DNA from: CAKVOD01 sp964606505
Lineage (GTDB): Bacteria; Bacillota; Clostridia; Christensenellales; UBA1242
NCBI GenBank assembly: GCA_964606505.1
Contig: CAZSGM010000001.1
Span: forward strand, 124,001 to 188,000
DNA: 64,000 nt
Reading direction: 5' to 3'
Part shown: positions 1-9,116 of the stretch, in pieces
Layout of the letters: every line of letters starts with the position of its first letter
How positions within the stretch are numbered: position 1 is the stretch's first letter
Position numbers and translations under genes: made by a program
Notes under the pieces: model-generated
What the model saw: the letters and a program-made list of their open reading frames with translations, nothing else
What the model was told of the DNA's origin: nothing
Database searches by the model: none

Positions 1-1
1 T

Positions 2-1483
2 CAAAATTTTGACAGCTCAACAATTCGCGTGATTTTAGACACTGAAGTCAGCGACGCAAACATTGAAAACATAGTTGTAACTGAAAATATTAATCTCGAC
101 ATTCCGTGGAGAAACGACATTGGCGAGTATGAGATTACCGCAACTCTGAAAAATCCTGTTCCTAACTACAAGATTGAGTTTTCTAAAGGCTGCCTTTCGA
201 TAAGAACGGCATACGTCCGCATTTATGTTGAAGATTTTGAGGCTTATTTTGGGGACGATATTGATTTCGCTGAGCATTTAATATACGAAGATGATAGCGC
301 AGTAATTTCGCTTGACAAAACCGCCGACTCAGTTGAGTTTGCTTGCTCATTGTACGACGCAAGTGGCGTGGTAGTGAGTGGATACCCAACTGTTTTGGGG
401 ACGTATACTGCTAGGTGTACGGCGACAACTCCTGAGGGAAAAAATAATTACAACATCACAATTGAGGACGGGCAATTTAACCTCAAGCAAGCAGAAATTA
501 CGTTGGAGTGCGACGACATTACCGTGGTTTACGGGCATCCGATAACTTGTTCGCCAAGAATAACGGACATAAAAGGGCAATTTTTGGGTAATCAACAACT
601 TGGCAGAGCCATCACGGGCTCGGACGTCGGGGAGCAGACGCTGTATTTCGGGTTGATTGAAAACCTTTACAGCGAGAACTACAAACTCATTTATACGCCC
701 GTAACTGTTACAATCACGCCTGCGCCTGTAGTTATTGATATTGCAGGAAAACAGTTTAAGTACGGGGACGAGAAAGCCTTTACCTACACGTTTGGCGAGG
801 GTACGGACGAGGTGTTCTTGCAGGATATGCAGAACCTGTTGATTACGTTGAGCGGCGCGGGAACTAATGTCGGCACATACGATATTGATTGCCTCTATCT
901 TGAAGTTGGCGACAAACACAACTACGACGTAACCGTGAACGGCGCGCAATACACGATTGTTCCGCGCGAGTACAAAGTGAAAGTTAACGACGCTACCAAA
1001 AAATACGGCGAGGCTGACCCAACATTTACCTTTGCGCTCACAGAGAGTAGCGACACGCTGCTTGAGGGCGACGTGCTTGAACTCACTTACAGTAGGCAGG
1101 ACGGCGCAACCGTTGGCGTGTACGACATAACGGCGACGGCAGCTGACCTCGGGTCAAACTACGATATTTCTGTGCAAGGCGGGGTATTGACAATTACAAA
1201 AAGAAGTGTTACAATAACAGCCAACGACCTCACGATAACGGAAGGGCAAACCCCAACATTTACCTACACGTTGAGCGGCGACGCGATTTTAAATAATGAC
1301 ATTGAGTTTAGTCTCACGTCTGAGGGGACAACGGCGGGTACGTACGACATAACAATAAATATCACTAAAAACAACGCCAATTACGACGTAACTTGCGTTG
1401 CGGGCGAACTTACTATTAACCAAAGTTCGACAGACGCTCCCGACGCCCCCGCGTTGCCCAACACGCCGAATGTGTCTGAGTGA
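2..1483 (+). CDS. MBG-repeat surface protein, C-terminal part (5' end outside window)
   Basis: The reading frame is open to the window edge, so the gene starts upstream; the GTG at 29 is only an internal valine codon. The visible ~493 residues are tandem ~75-85 residue beta-sandwich repeats of the MBG type. They are marked by KYGDEKAFTYTF, KYGEADPTFTF and EGQTPTFTYTLSG, each followed by GTYDI and NYDV motifs and linked by ITPAPV, IVPREY and ITKRS hinges. About four repeats are visible. MBG repeats are known stalk modules of Gram-positive surface proteins. The last residues (APALPNTPNVSE) have no hydrophobic helix or basic tail, so sortase anchoring is not supported; attachment may lie in the missing N-terminal part. 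Role in adhesion is inferred. Confidence 0.8.
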   Translation, partial: QNFDSSTIRVILDTEVSDANIENIVVTENINLDIPWRNDIGEYEITATLKNPVPNYKIEFSKGCLSIRTAYVRIYVEDFEAYFGDDIDFAEHLIYEDDSAVISLDKTADSVEFACSLYDASGVVVSGYPTVLGTYTARCTATTPEGKNNYNITIEDGQFNLKQAEITLECDDITVVYGHPITCSPRITDIKGQFLGNQQLGRAITGSDVGEQTLYFGLIENLYSENYKLIYTPVTVTITPAPVVIDIAGKQFKYGDEKAFTYTFGEGTDEVFLQDMQNLLITLSGAGTNVGTYDIDCLYLEVGDKHNYDVTVNGAQYTIVPREYKVKVNDATKKYGEADPTFTFALTESSDTLLEGDVLELTYSRQDGATVGVYDITATAADLGSNYDISVQGGVLTITKRSVTITANDLTITEGQTPTFTYTLSGDAILNNDIEFSLTSEGTTAGTYDITINITKNNANYDVTCVAGELTINQSSTDAPDAPALPNTPNVSE

Positions 1484-1837
1484 TTGCGTAACTGTTGATT
1501 ATTAAAAAATACAATTAAATTAATAAAAACGCAATTAACGTTTGAATTGATTAAGAAATTCAATTGACGATTAAATCAATTATTCAAATAAACGATTAAA
1601 ATCATTAAAAGGATTAAATTAATTGTTAAAAAGTAAAATTAATTAAAAAAATACAATTAAAATCAAATATAATGTAAGTTGTGAAGTCTAATTTTTGCGC
1701 AGGCGGAGGGATGGTTGACGGCGATTAAAAGCCGACAGGTTAAGCGGCGATAATTTGGCAGATTAATATTTTAATCAAAAAATGAACGATTAAATGCGAA
1801 TTGTTGCATAATTAAAACAAAATACTAAGGAGAGAAG
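1484..1837. other. AT-rich intergenic region, no gene
   Basis: A strongly AT-rich spacer with many degenerate aattaa and gattaaa repeats between 1500 and 1670. I see no convincing terminator for the upstream gene and no ORF. A TATAAT-like hexamer occurs near 1666, but without a clear -35 element. Confidence 0.5.
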
Positions 1838-2539
1838 ATGTTTCCAATACGACAATCGTGGTTTGATTTGCTGAAGGGGGAGTTTAGCAAGGACTACTAC
1901 AGGGATTTGACGAGGTTTTTGACCGACGAGTACAGCAGGCGCACAATTTATCCTAAGCCTGAGAATGTTTTTAACGCACTGAACTATGTTCCGTACAGCG
2001 ATGTTAAGGTGGTTATAATTGGGCAAGACCCCTACCACCAGCCAAATCAAGCGAACGGGCTTTGCTTTTCTGTGCAGCCCGAGGTTGACATTCCGCGCAG
2101 TTTGCAAAATATCTACAAGGAGTTGCGCGACGACTGTGGGTGTTACATCCCCGACAACGGCGACCTAACTAAGTGGGCAAAGCAAGGAGTGCTGCTGCTC
2201 AACAGTGTGTTGACCGTCAGGCACGGGCAGGCAAACTCGCACAAAGGCAGGGGTTGGGAAAACATTGTTGCGAAAGTGCTGGAACTTCTTAACAACCGCG
2301 CCGCCCCCGTAATATTTTTGCTGTGGGGCAACAACGCCAAGGCACTCGCGAAAAACATCGACGCGACCAAACACTTTGTGCTCACGTCCGCCCACCCAAG
2401 CCCGCTCTCTGCGAGCAACGGCTTCTTCGGCTGCAAGCACTTCTCAAAAACAAACGAGATTTTAAAACAACTCGGCAAAACTCCAATCGACTGGCAAATT
2501 GAAAATATAAGGAACGACAATGGAAAACAAACAATTTAG
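1838..2539 (+). CDS. ung: Uracil-DNA glycosylase, family 1
   Basis: Removes uracil from DNA (cytosine deamination or dUMP misincorporation), starting base-excision repair. The 233-residue length is typical. The catalytic water-activating motif GQDPYHQ is at residues 62-68, with Asp64 at the canonical position, followed by the substrate pocket NGLCFSV. The minor-groove loop HPSPLSA is near residue 190. The start has a good ribosome binding site (aaggagag) six to eight bases upstream. Its last 20 bases overlap the next gene, so the two are probably translationally coupled. Together with dut (16825) it limits uracil in DNA. Confidence 0.97.
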   Translation: MFPIRQSWFDLLKGEFSKDYYRDLTRFLTDEYSRRTIYPKPENVFNALNYVPYSDVKVVIIGQDPYHQPNQANGLCFSVQPEVDIPRSLQNIYKELRDDCGCYIPDNGDLTKWAKQGVLLLNSVLTVRHGQANSHKGRGWENIVAKVLELLNNRAAPVIFLLWGNNAKALAKNIDATKHFVLTSAHPSPLSASNGFFGCKHFSKTNEILKQLGKTPIDWQIENIRNDNGKQTI

Positions 2540-3128
2540 TCATTACTTTACAAACGACGACGCGACCCATAACGAGCACGTAATTTACGCGCGCTTTAAT
2601 GATAAGGAATTTAAGTTTTTGACGCAAGACGGCGTTTTCTCCAAAAGCAAGTTAGATGACGGAACACTATTTTTGCTAAAAACCGTCATTGAAATGGAAC
2701 ACCCAAGCGGCGCGGGGTTAGACCTCGGTTGCGGTTACGGAACTATCAGCGTAATACTGCCAAACTTTTGCGACGTGCAAATGACGGCTTGCGACGTAAA
2801 CGAGCGCGCCTGCGAACTTACAAAACATAATTTGCAAAGCAACAACGTAAGCGCGCAAGTGCTTGTTTCGGACGTGGCGCAAAATGTGGATAAGTCCGAC
2901 TTTGATTTTGTTATAACCAACCCGCCAATTAGGGTTGGAAACGCGATTTTGTTCCGTTTTTTTGAGGAAAGTTATCAAAAATTGCGGGATAACGGTGCAT
3001 TTTATGCAGTATTACGTAAAAAACAGGGCGCGGAAACGTATATGAAAAAAATTGCGAGCATTTACGGAAATTGCGAAGTTTTGGACAAACATAAGGGTTA
3101 CGTGATTTGTAAAGCGGTAAAAAAATAA
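2520..3128 (+). CDS. RsmC-like class I SAM methyltransferase
   Basis: A 202-residue class I methyltransferase of the RsmC/YbxB type, which in known members methylates N2 of guanine in 16S rRNA (G1207 in E. coli). The SAM-binding motif LDLGCGYGT is at about residues 67-75. The acidic post-II motif (TACDVNERA) follows. The catalytic NPPIRVG is at 134-140; the NPP motif is typical of exocyclic amino-group methylation. Length matches the short Gram-positive form, which lacks the N-terminal duplicate domain of E. coli RsmC. It overlaps ung by 20 bp. Exact rRNA target is inferred from family. Confidence 0.85.
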   Translation: MENKQFSHYFTNDDATHNEHVIYARFNDKEFKFLTQDGVFSKSKLDDGTLFLLKTVIEMEHPSGAGLDLGCGYGTISVILPNFCDVQMTACDVNERACELTKHNLQSNNVSAQVLVSDVAQNVDKSDFDFVITNPPIRVGNAILFRFFEESYQKLRDNGAFYAVLRKKQGAETYMKKIASIYGNCEVLDKHKGYVICKAVKK

Positions 3129-3527
3129 TTTTTGCGTTAAAAAAATATTACAGTAAAAAAATAATTATTGCAGCTAAAAATTATTATTGTGGTAACAAAT
3201 GTTGTAGTAATAAATTTTGCAGTAAAAAATATTATAGTAACAATTATTGTGGATAAGTTCATAAAAGAAAAATTTAAAAAACAAAGAAAAAATTATATAT
3301 AAAAAACAGTTAACAGAAATAAAAAAACAACAAACAAAAACAAAAAATGTGGACAATTAAAAATTGGTACAAAAAAAGTTGATAAGTAAAAATGTGGATA
3401 ACTAAAAAAATCGACATTACAAAGAATGTGGAAAAGTAAAAAATGTGGATAACGTCTTTGCGTTGTCGCCGTGCAAATATGGCGGTGGGAAACAGCGCGG
3501 AGAGTTGTAGAGCAAAGAAGAGGAATT
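3129..3527. other. Intergenic region: AT-rich stretch followed by DnaA-box cluster
   Basis: The first ~220 bases are very AT-rich, with repeated agtaaaaaa, aattattg and tagtaa segments. They are followed by five same-orientation DnaA-box-like nonamers (listed separately). No ORF in this stretch is convincing. The layout of unwinding-prone DNA beside boxes resembles a replication origin or a DnaA-titration site. Confidence 0.55.
3248..3452 (+). promoter_or_regulatory. Cluster of five DnaA-box-like nonamers
   Basis: Exact TGTGGATAA (reverse complement of TTATCCACA) occurs at 3248-3256, 3393-3401 and 3444-3452. One-mismatch forms occur at 3348-3356 (TGTGGACAA) and 3427-3435 (TGTGGAAAA). All five have the same orientation within 205 bp. 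Three exact 9-mers in such a short stretch is far above chance. Confidence 0.7.
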
Positions 3528-4361
3528 ATGATTACAAATTTTGGATTTAAGAAAAAATACGGGCAAAACTTTATTAGCGATAAAAATTTATTGAACGCGA
3601 TTGTTGCCGACGCGGGCATTGACGAGCAAACTCAAGTTTTGGAAATTGGCGCGGGCGCGGGCACACTAACTGCGGCACTTGCCGAGAAAGCGGAAAAAGT
3701 TGTGTCGGTGGAGATTGATGAGGAGTTGAAGCCGTACCTTGAACTTGTAAAACTCTCGCACCCCAATGTTGAGTTTGTGTTCGACGACTTTATGGAACTT
3801 CCGAGGTACACGCTCGAGGAGCACTTTACAAAACCATTCGCAGTTGTTGCGAACCTGCCGTACTACATAACGACGCCGATAATCTTTAGGTTTCTTGAAG
3901 AGGGGTTTAACGTAAGTTCGCTAACATTGATGGTACAAAAGGAAGTTGCGGAACGTTTTTGCGCGGCACCCGACAGCAAGCAGTACAGCGCGGTTAGCGT
4001 CGCTTTGCAGAGTATGGGCGACATAAAAACTACGCGCGTTGTCGACAGGACTATGTTTTTTCCGCAACCAAAAGTGGATAGCGCGGTCGTTAATTTTAAA
4101 ATCGACCTCAACAAATTCGACATTCAAGACCGCAAATTGTTTGGGTCGCTTGTTAAGGTCGCGTTTGCGTGGCGCAGAAAAATGCTTGTTAACTGCCTGC
4201 AAATGGGGTTTGACTTGAAGCGCGACGAAGCGGCAACGGTTATTGAGCGCGCGGGCTTACCTAGCAATGTGCGCGGCGAAAGCCTTTCGGTTACCGACTT
4301 TATTTCGCTTGCAAACGTTATCGACGATTTTGCGCACGCTAGAATATATGTTAAAAATTAG
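3528..4361 (+). CDS. rsmA: 16S rRNA dimethyladenosine transferase
   Basis: Dimethylates the two adjacent adenines of the helix 45 loop in 16S rRNA during late small-subunit assembly. The ATG at 3528 is chosen because it is preceded by agaagagga and gives the standard N-terminus (NFGFKKKYGQNFISD), leaving 277 residues. SAM motif I is LEIGAGAGTLT, motif II has VEID, and the catalytic motif IV is NLPYYITTP. The C-terminal helical domain (AFAWRRKMLVN) is present. It is followed by an intrinsic terminator at 4391. A DnaA-box cluster lies directly upstream. Confidence 0.96.
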   Translation: MITNFGFKKKYGQNFISDKNLLNAIVADAGIDEQTQVLEIGAGAGTLTAALAEKAEKVVSVEIDEELKPYLELVKLSHPNVEFVFDDFMELPRYTLEEHFTKPFAVVANLPYYITTPIIFRFLEEGFNVSSLTLMVQKEVAERFCAAPDSKQYSAVSVALQSMGDIKTTRVVDRTMFFPQPKVDSAVVNFKIDLNKFDIQDRKLFGSLVKVAFAWRRKMLVNCLQMGFDLKRDEAATVIERAGLPSNVRGESLSVTDFISLANVIDDFAHARIYVKN

Positions 4362-4390
4362 TGTTTTTTAATGAAAAAAACAATGTTTTA

Positions 4391-4428
4391 AGCCAAAACT
4401 TGCAATAAGGGTTGGCTTTTTTATTTTT
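4391..4428 (+). terminator. Intrinsic terminator after rsmA
   Basis: Stem agccaa (4391-4396) pairs with ttggct (4412-4417), followed by a T-rich run. Confidence 0.7.
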
Positions 4429-4537
4429 GTTTAGTTTTTTTTAAGTAGGGCGGGGGATGTGGAAATGTCGACAAAAGTTGTCAAATAATAAAATAAGGCG
4501 TCATTTTTTTTGGCTAAGAAGTCGTTATAATGGGGGT

Positions 4538-5686
4538 ATGAAACAATTAAAGGAATATTTAATTAAAAACAACATTTATTTGACAAGCGACGTCGAGGGT
4601 GTGTTTGCCGAGATTTTTAAAAATTATCAGAGCCAAGAGGTTGCGATTGTGGGGATGAACCTTGCGGGCGAGTGTGAAAAATTGCGCAAACTGTACCGCC
4701 TGTCCTTTATCGAGACGCCGCCCGAACTTTGCTACAGCCTCGCGGGCGTCAACCTGTCGCGCATTCAAATCAAGGAAAACGTGCGCCTGCTTGTCGCGTA
4801 CGGGGACGAGCACGCGCTCAACCTCACTAAGTTACTTGCAAATAAACTTGACGTGCCCTTTGTTTGTGTTACGCGCGGGTATGTGTCAGTTTACACGCAG
4901 TGCAAGTACGCGGTTATCGACGGCGCGCCTGTTTTTGTCAAGCCGCGTCTGCTCGCGACAATTGTTGACGAACGCGCGGAGTTTTGCACGGCGAACGCGT
5001 TTTGTCAAACAATGTCGCACCTGTTTGGATGTTTCGAGAACTACCTTAATGAGAAGTTTTTTGAAACGCCGTCGACGCTCAACACGAAGATTGTTTTTGA
5101 CACTTACTTTGAACTATTGAACACGAACGGGAAGTTTGAGGGCGAAAAAGACAGGCAATACCTCTTGAAACTCAACCTGTTGCTCGCCGTTCAGTATGGG
5201 TTGTTTAGCGGTAACCCCTTTTGCGATTCTTACTACCTTGCGCTTGAGTACCTGTCGCACAACGTGAGGCAGTTTGCCGATTTTGCAAAAATCAACTTTG
5301 TGTTTGCGCAAATGCTCGCGGTTTTGTACGAAATCTATTTCAAAAACGAGTTGCAGTCGCCCCTGTATGTCGTGCGCGACGACCTAGAAAAAAGTGTTAC
5401 GCTCGGCAAGTACGCTCAAGCGCTCTCCAAAACGCCCGCGCAGAAAAACGCCAAACTCAACTACATATATAAGGTTTACACCGCGCTCCTGCAAAAAATG
5501 TCCGAGTCCTTTCAGCGACTCTATGATAAAACATCCTTTTACGCAAAAAACCTAATGCCCGACGCGGGGTTTGCGCTCTTTAGCAAACTTAGTTGCGAAA
5601 CACTGATTGAAACAATCAAAAACTGCTCGCTCTTCAACGCCAACACACTGCTCTATAAGTTTGGACTAACCGAGGTGCTGCCGTAA
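4538..5686 (+). CDS. Unrecognised protein, possibly a degenerate Fe-ADH/G1P-dehydrogenase fold
   Basis: A 382-residue protein starting at the ATG at 4538, which has gggggt just upstream; the open frame back to 4457 lacks a ribosome binding site. I do not recognise it securely. Residues ~85-165 (VAYGDEHALNLTKLLANKL, then VPFVCVTRGY, a DGAPVFVKP segment and an IVDE turn) follow the order seen in the dehydroquinate synthase/iron-ADH/glycerol-1-phosphate dehydrogenase superfamily. The Gly-rich nucleotide loop is weak and the usual metal-binding histidines are not obvious. It has no signal peptide or membrane helices. If the fold is right, it may be catalytically altered. It stands alone between rsmA and the antigen region. 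Confidence 0.55.
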   Translation: MKQLKEYLIKNNIYLTSDVEGVFAEIFKNYQSQEVAIVGMNLAGECEKLRKLYRLSFIETPPELCYSLAGVNLSRIQIKENVRLLVAYGDEHALNLTKLLANKLDVPFVCVTRGYVSVYTQCKYAVIDGAPVFVKPRLLATIVDERAEFCTANAFCQTMSHLFGCFENYLNEKFFETPSTLNTKIVFDTYFELLNTNGKFEGEKDRQYLLKLNLLLAVQYGLFSGNPFCDSYYLALEYLSHNVRQFADFAKINFVFAQMLAVLYEIYFKNELQSPLYVVRDDLEKSVTLGKYAQALSKTPAQKNAKLNYIYKVYTALLQKMSESFQRLYDKTSFYAKNLMPDAGFALFSKLSCETLIETIKNCSLFNANTLLYKFGLTEVLP

Positions 5687-6351
5687 CCTCGCAGCTTGCG
5701 CGGTTGAGGAGTAGCGGATTTTGGGAGAAAACAGACACGGCAGGCTTGAGACGTAGACGCGCCATTTTTAAGTGTAGCGTGCCGAGGTTGTTGCGCGCGC
5801 GTTGGTTAGTGCGCGGCATAATTTGCGCAAAGGGCAACTTAAAGATAATAAACGCGAGTGGGGGTGATAACGCACCGTTTGGGAAGGGACGCCGAGGTTG
5901 TTGTGCGTAAGTGGGTTTGTTGTTGTGTTTTGTTAGTGTTAGTGGTAAGTGCGGATGTGTTGCCTGTGGGTTGCAGCGTAAGGGAGTGATTGTGGAAAAA
6001 ATAAAAAAGTTTACAAATGGGGTGTAAATAAGTTGAAAAATTTGTTTAAATTGTGTATAATTGCTTTGTAAAATAAAAATAAAAGTTTACCTTATTTTAG
6101 CAAATTTCGCGAGATTGGTTGCACATAATGCAATTATTGCTGTGCGTAAAAATTTTTAATGTGAAGTTTGTAATTGGTGTAAAATTGTTTTTTTGCGATA
6201 GTTGAAACTTAATTGTGAGTGAATATTTTTTGAGTGCGGGAAAACACGCAATAAGTAATTACATTAAAAAATGTAAAATAGAAAACGTAAACTTGCGCAA
6301 AACAATTGCAAAAATGCTAAAAATAAGGGATAAAAAGGAGCGGTTTTTATT
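5687..6351. other. Intergenic region upstream of phase-variable antigen A
   Basis: The first ~270 bases are G-rich on the plus strand and lack a credible gene. The rest is AT-rich and contains the promoter at 6033-6061. From there the leader to 6352 is ~285 bases with no obvious ORF. Confidence 0.5.
6033..6061 (+). promoter_or_regulatory. Sigma-A promoter of antigen A
   Basis: TTGAAA (6033-6038), 17-bp spacer, TATAAT (6056-6061). The sequence around the -10 (attgtgtataat) is also found at the promoter of paralogue B. Confidence 0.75.
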
Positions 6352-9014
6352 ATGAATAAAAGCGAATTTGAAAATGTGAAAAAGTTGGGGGGGGGGGGTA
6401 TTTAGTTGCTAAAAATAGCGGCTTAACCACTCGAAATGATGCGGACACCTGCAAAAATATGCAGGATAACCCCCATTTTTTGCAATATTTGCAAAATTGT
6501 GAAAATGTGCAACATAATGGTAATTTCACAAAAAAAATCACTCAAAACAATGCAAAATTGCAATGCAAAAATTCATTTAAAAATAATGACGAATTAAATT
6601 TAACAAATAATGATTTATCTATTAATTCGCACAATCAAAATAATCGCAAAAATAATAGTGTATCAAATGCGACTAGCAAGTGCGCACAAAAAGATACATT
6701 AAAGAATATTGCGAGTGAAAATTTTACTCCTTTTAAAAATAGTTATAATAATGTAAGTTATAAAAATAATGCAACTCAAAATGCTAGTATGAGTTGCAAA
6801 AATAGTGTAAGTTGTAAACGCGATGTAAGTTGCCAAAGTAAGGCGGGTTACAAAAGCACAGCGTATTATGAAAACGGGATAAACAACAAAATTTGCACGA
6901 CAAAGTGTTCCGCTACGACAAAAATTTGTTTGTGGATTTTCTTGTTTGTTGCGTGCCTCGCGGTTACGATCGGGTTTGGCTACTTTTGCGGAAGCAACGG
7001 CAGCCTCAAGGTTGCACCTGAAATTGAAACCGCCTCAGCAGCAGGCGAAACTTGGAGCGGTAGCGGCACGCAAGCCGACCCGTACCAAATTTCAAATTAT
7101 ACCGACTTGCTCGCGCTTTCTACCGCTTGCAACACGCCAACAAGTGGAACAACTTACAATCACTATCAAAGTGTGTATTTTAAATTGACAGCAGATATAA
7201 CAATAGCAGCGGCGGACTTAAATAATACAACGACCTCCACAACTTGGACGCCAATCGCCTGCGATCCAACAGGGGTTAATTATGCTAACTGCTATTTTTC
7301 GGGTATTTTTGACGGAGATGGGCACACTATAACTTACGCGGGGGATGTAACTGTAAATGTCGGCGTTTCTACTGCTTCAAGTCCAAATTTATATTATGGC
7401 TTGCTATTTGGATATGTTTTGGGCGACGCTAGTGATACTGCTAGTGCGACGTATGGAATTGTTAAAAATACCAACATAACATTCGGAGCCGCTAGTAGTT
7501 CAGCCACCGCTTTTACTTTGAAACTTGTTGCGGTTAGTTCCAATAACTGCATTGGAACGTCTCAAGTTGGTGGACTTGTTGGCCGTTTAAGCAATGGCAA
7601 GGTTTCACAATGCAAATTTAATGGTAAGCCATTTAATTTTACAGTTGAATGTGATAGTATAAGTGGTTGGGATCGTGGTTTTGCAGGAATTGTCGGATAT
7701 ACGTCAAGTTCCAGAGTGGACAATTGCGAATTTAATACCGATTATTCATTTTCGGATTTGCCTACTGGGATTTTAGAGGGCGGTGCAGCCGTAGTTGGGT
7801 ATGCACCTAATAGCACAATCATCGAAAAATGCAAGGTAAATGGGAATGTAACATTTTTAAAAGAGGCTTCGGGAACTAATCGCGCAGAACTTGGTGGAAT
7901 ATTGGGGAGTGGCTCAGCAAATGTGAGCAATTGTGGTTTTTATGGTAACTTTGTTTGCAAGTGGCGGTCGGGTTCAGGGACTAAAGCGGGTGCAATTGCT
8001 GGGGGTGCTACTAATATTGAAAATTGTGTTATAGAGGGGGAAGTAACTTTAGGGGAAAAAGGCGGGGCTGCATCCTGCTCGGGGATAATAGTCGGTAGCG
8101 CTACAAGTGTTTCAAATTGCTATGCTAATGTGAGCAATTCATCACTTTGTATGACTGGCACGGATGGTGAGTTTGGGATAATCGCAGGTAGTGTAACGAA
8201 TATGAGCAATTGCGCAATAAATGTGCAATTAATTGATTTAATAAGGGCGACTAGCCTAGTATCCTATGCTAGTGGCACAGTAAACAATTGTATAGCAATT
8301 GTGGATGTTGGGTCATATAGCGGGACTCTATATCCATTTTCTAATGGGTTTTATAATTGTGTAATAATAGCATCAGGGACAAATGTTACTGCAGCGTACC
8401 CAATTAAATCCAATACCACCAACACCTCAGATACGACTAACGGGCTTTATTCACTAACATCAACTGACGCAAACCTTAGCGAGTTGAAAAGTAAAACCAC
8501 CTATACATCGGGGTCAACTCATTTCACTTGGAACACTGACGGCGATGTTGCGGGGAGCACAACAGGTGGGCACGCGTGGGATTTTGCAAACACTTGGATG
8601 ATTAACAGCACTATGAATGATGGGTATCCAACGCTGCAAATGCTGATAACATCCTACAACATCACGCTCAACGTAACCACTAATCTTAGCGGCTCCACCT
8701 TGGGAACAACCACAGGCTCAAGCGGTTCATCCTCAGCAACCGCCACGGCAAACCCTGCCGACCAGTTCATAATTTACCGCCTTGACGAGTCTGGAAACCT
8801 CGTCAACCAGTTTGTCGTCCGAAACGGCAGCACGGTTACCTTTGAAGTCGACAAAAACAAATCCTTTACTATAATGATTAACTACAAACTTTATATGGTA
8901 ACAACAATCGGAACCGAGTCGACAAACAAGAAAACATACACTCCAACTGCCGACACGACAATCGACATCGACATAACCGCCCCTTCAGGCGTCAACAACT
9001 GGATTGTTATTTAA
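6352..9014 (+). CDS. Phase-variable GLUG-type surface antigen A (poly-G tract, OFF here)
   Basis: The ATG at 6352 has a ribosome binding site (aaggag) and encodes MNKSEFENVKKL, then a G12 tract (6387-6398). With 12 G the frame ends at TAG 6403. With 10 or 13 G it joins the long frame ending at 9014, giving about 887 residues. The fused N-terminus (YLVAKNSG...) matches paralogues at 18859 and 46529. The ATG at 6459 lacks a ribosome binding site, so internal initiation is unlikely. Order: ~190 Asn/Lys/Cys-rich residues, one hydrophobic helix (CLWIFLFVACLAVTIGFGY), a possible cleavage site near ETASAAG, GLUG-like beta-helix repeats, and a shared C-terminal module ending NNWIVI. The antigen role is inferred. 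Confidence 0.8.
6387..6398 (+). repeat. G12 slippage tract in antigen A
   Basis: Twelve consecutive G located 35 bases after the A of the start codon. One added or two lost G would open the downstream frame. Confidence 0.85.
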
Positions 9015-9054
9015 AAGGATATCTAAAAAAAACAATAATAAATGAATAACGCAA

Positions 9055-9092
9055 AAAAGGTTGAAGAAACGTGCATTTCTTCGCCCTTTTTT
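9055..9092. terminator. Bidirectional terminator between antigen A and glycosyltransferase
   Basis: Stem gaagaaa (9063-9069) with tttcttc (9076-9082), extended by aaagg/cctttt arms. There is a T run on the plus side and an equivalent run on the minus side. It separates two convergent genes. Confidence 0.75.
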
Positions 9093-9116
9093 ATTTAATC
9101 GCGCGGGTCGCGTTGG

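Noticed and set aside
1440..1483. LPNTP near the C-terminus as a sortase signal
   Set aside because: No glycine at the fifth position, no hydrophobic helix and no basic tail follow; the protein ends within a few residues.
4526..4538. TATAAT just before the ATG at 4538 as a promoter
   Set aside because: No credible -35, and the transcript would begin at the start codon although a ribosome binding site-like gggggt is present.
5704..5910. 68-codon ORF after the gene at 4538
   Set aside because: Arg/Gly-rich, no ribosome binding site, no recognisable sequence.
6459..6461. ATG at 6459 as true start of antigen A (and equivalents in B and D)
   Set aside because: No ribosome binding site; the upstream start with the poly-G tract is homologous to the in-frame gene at 46529.
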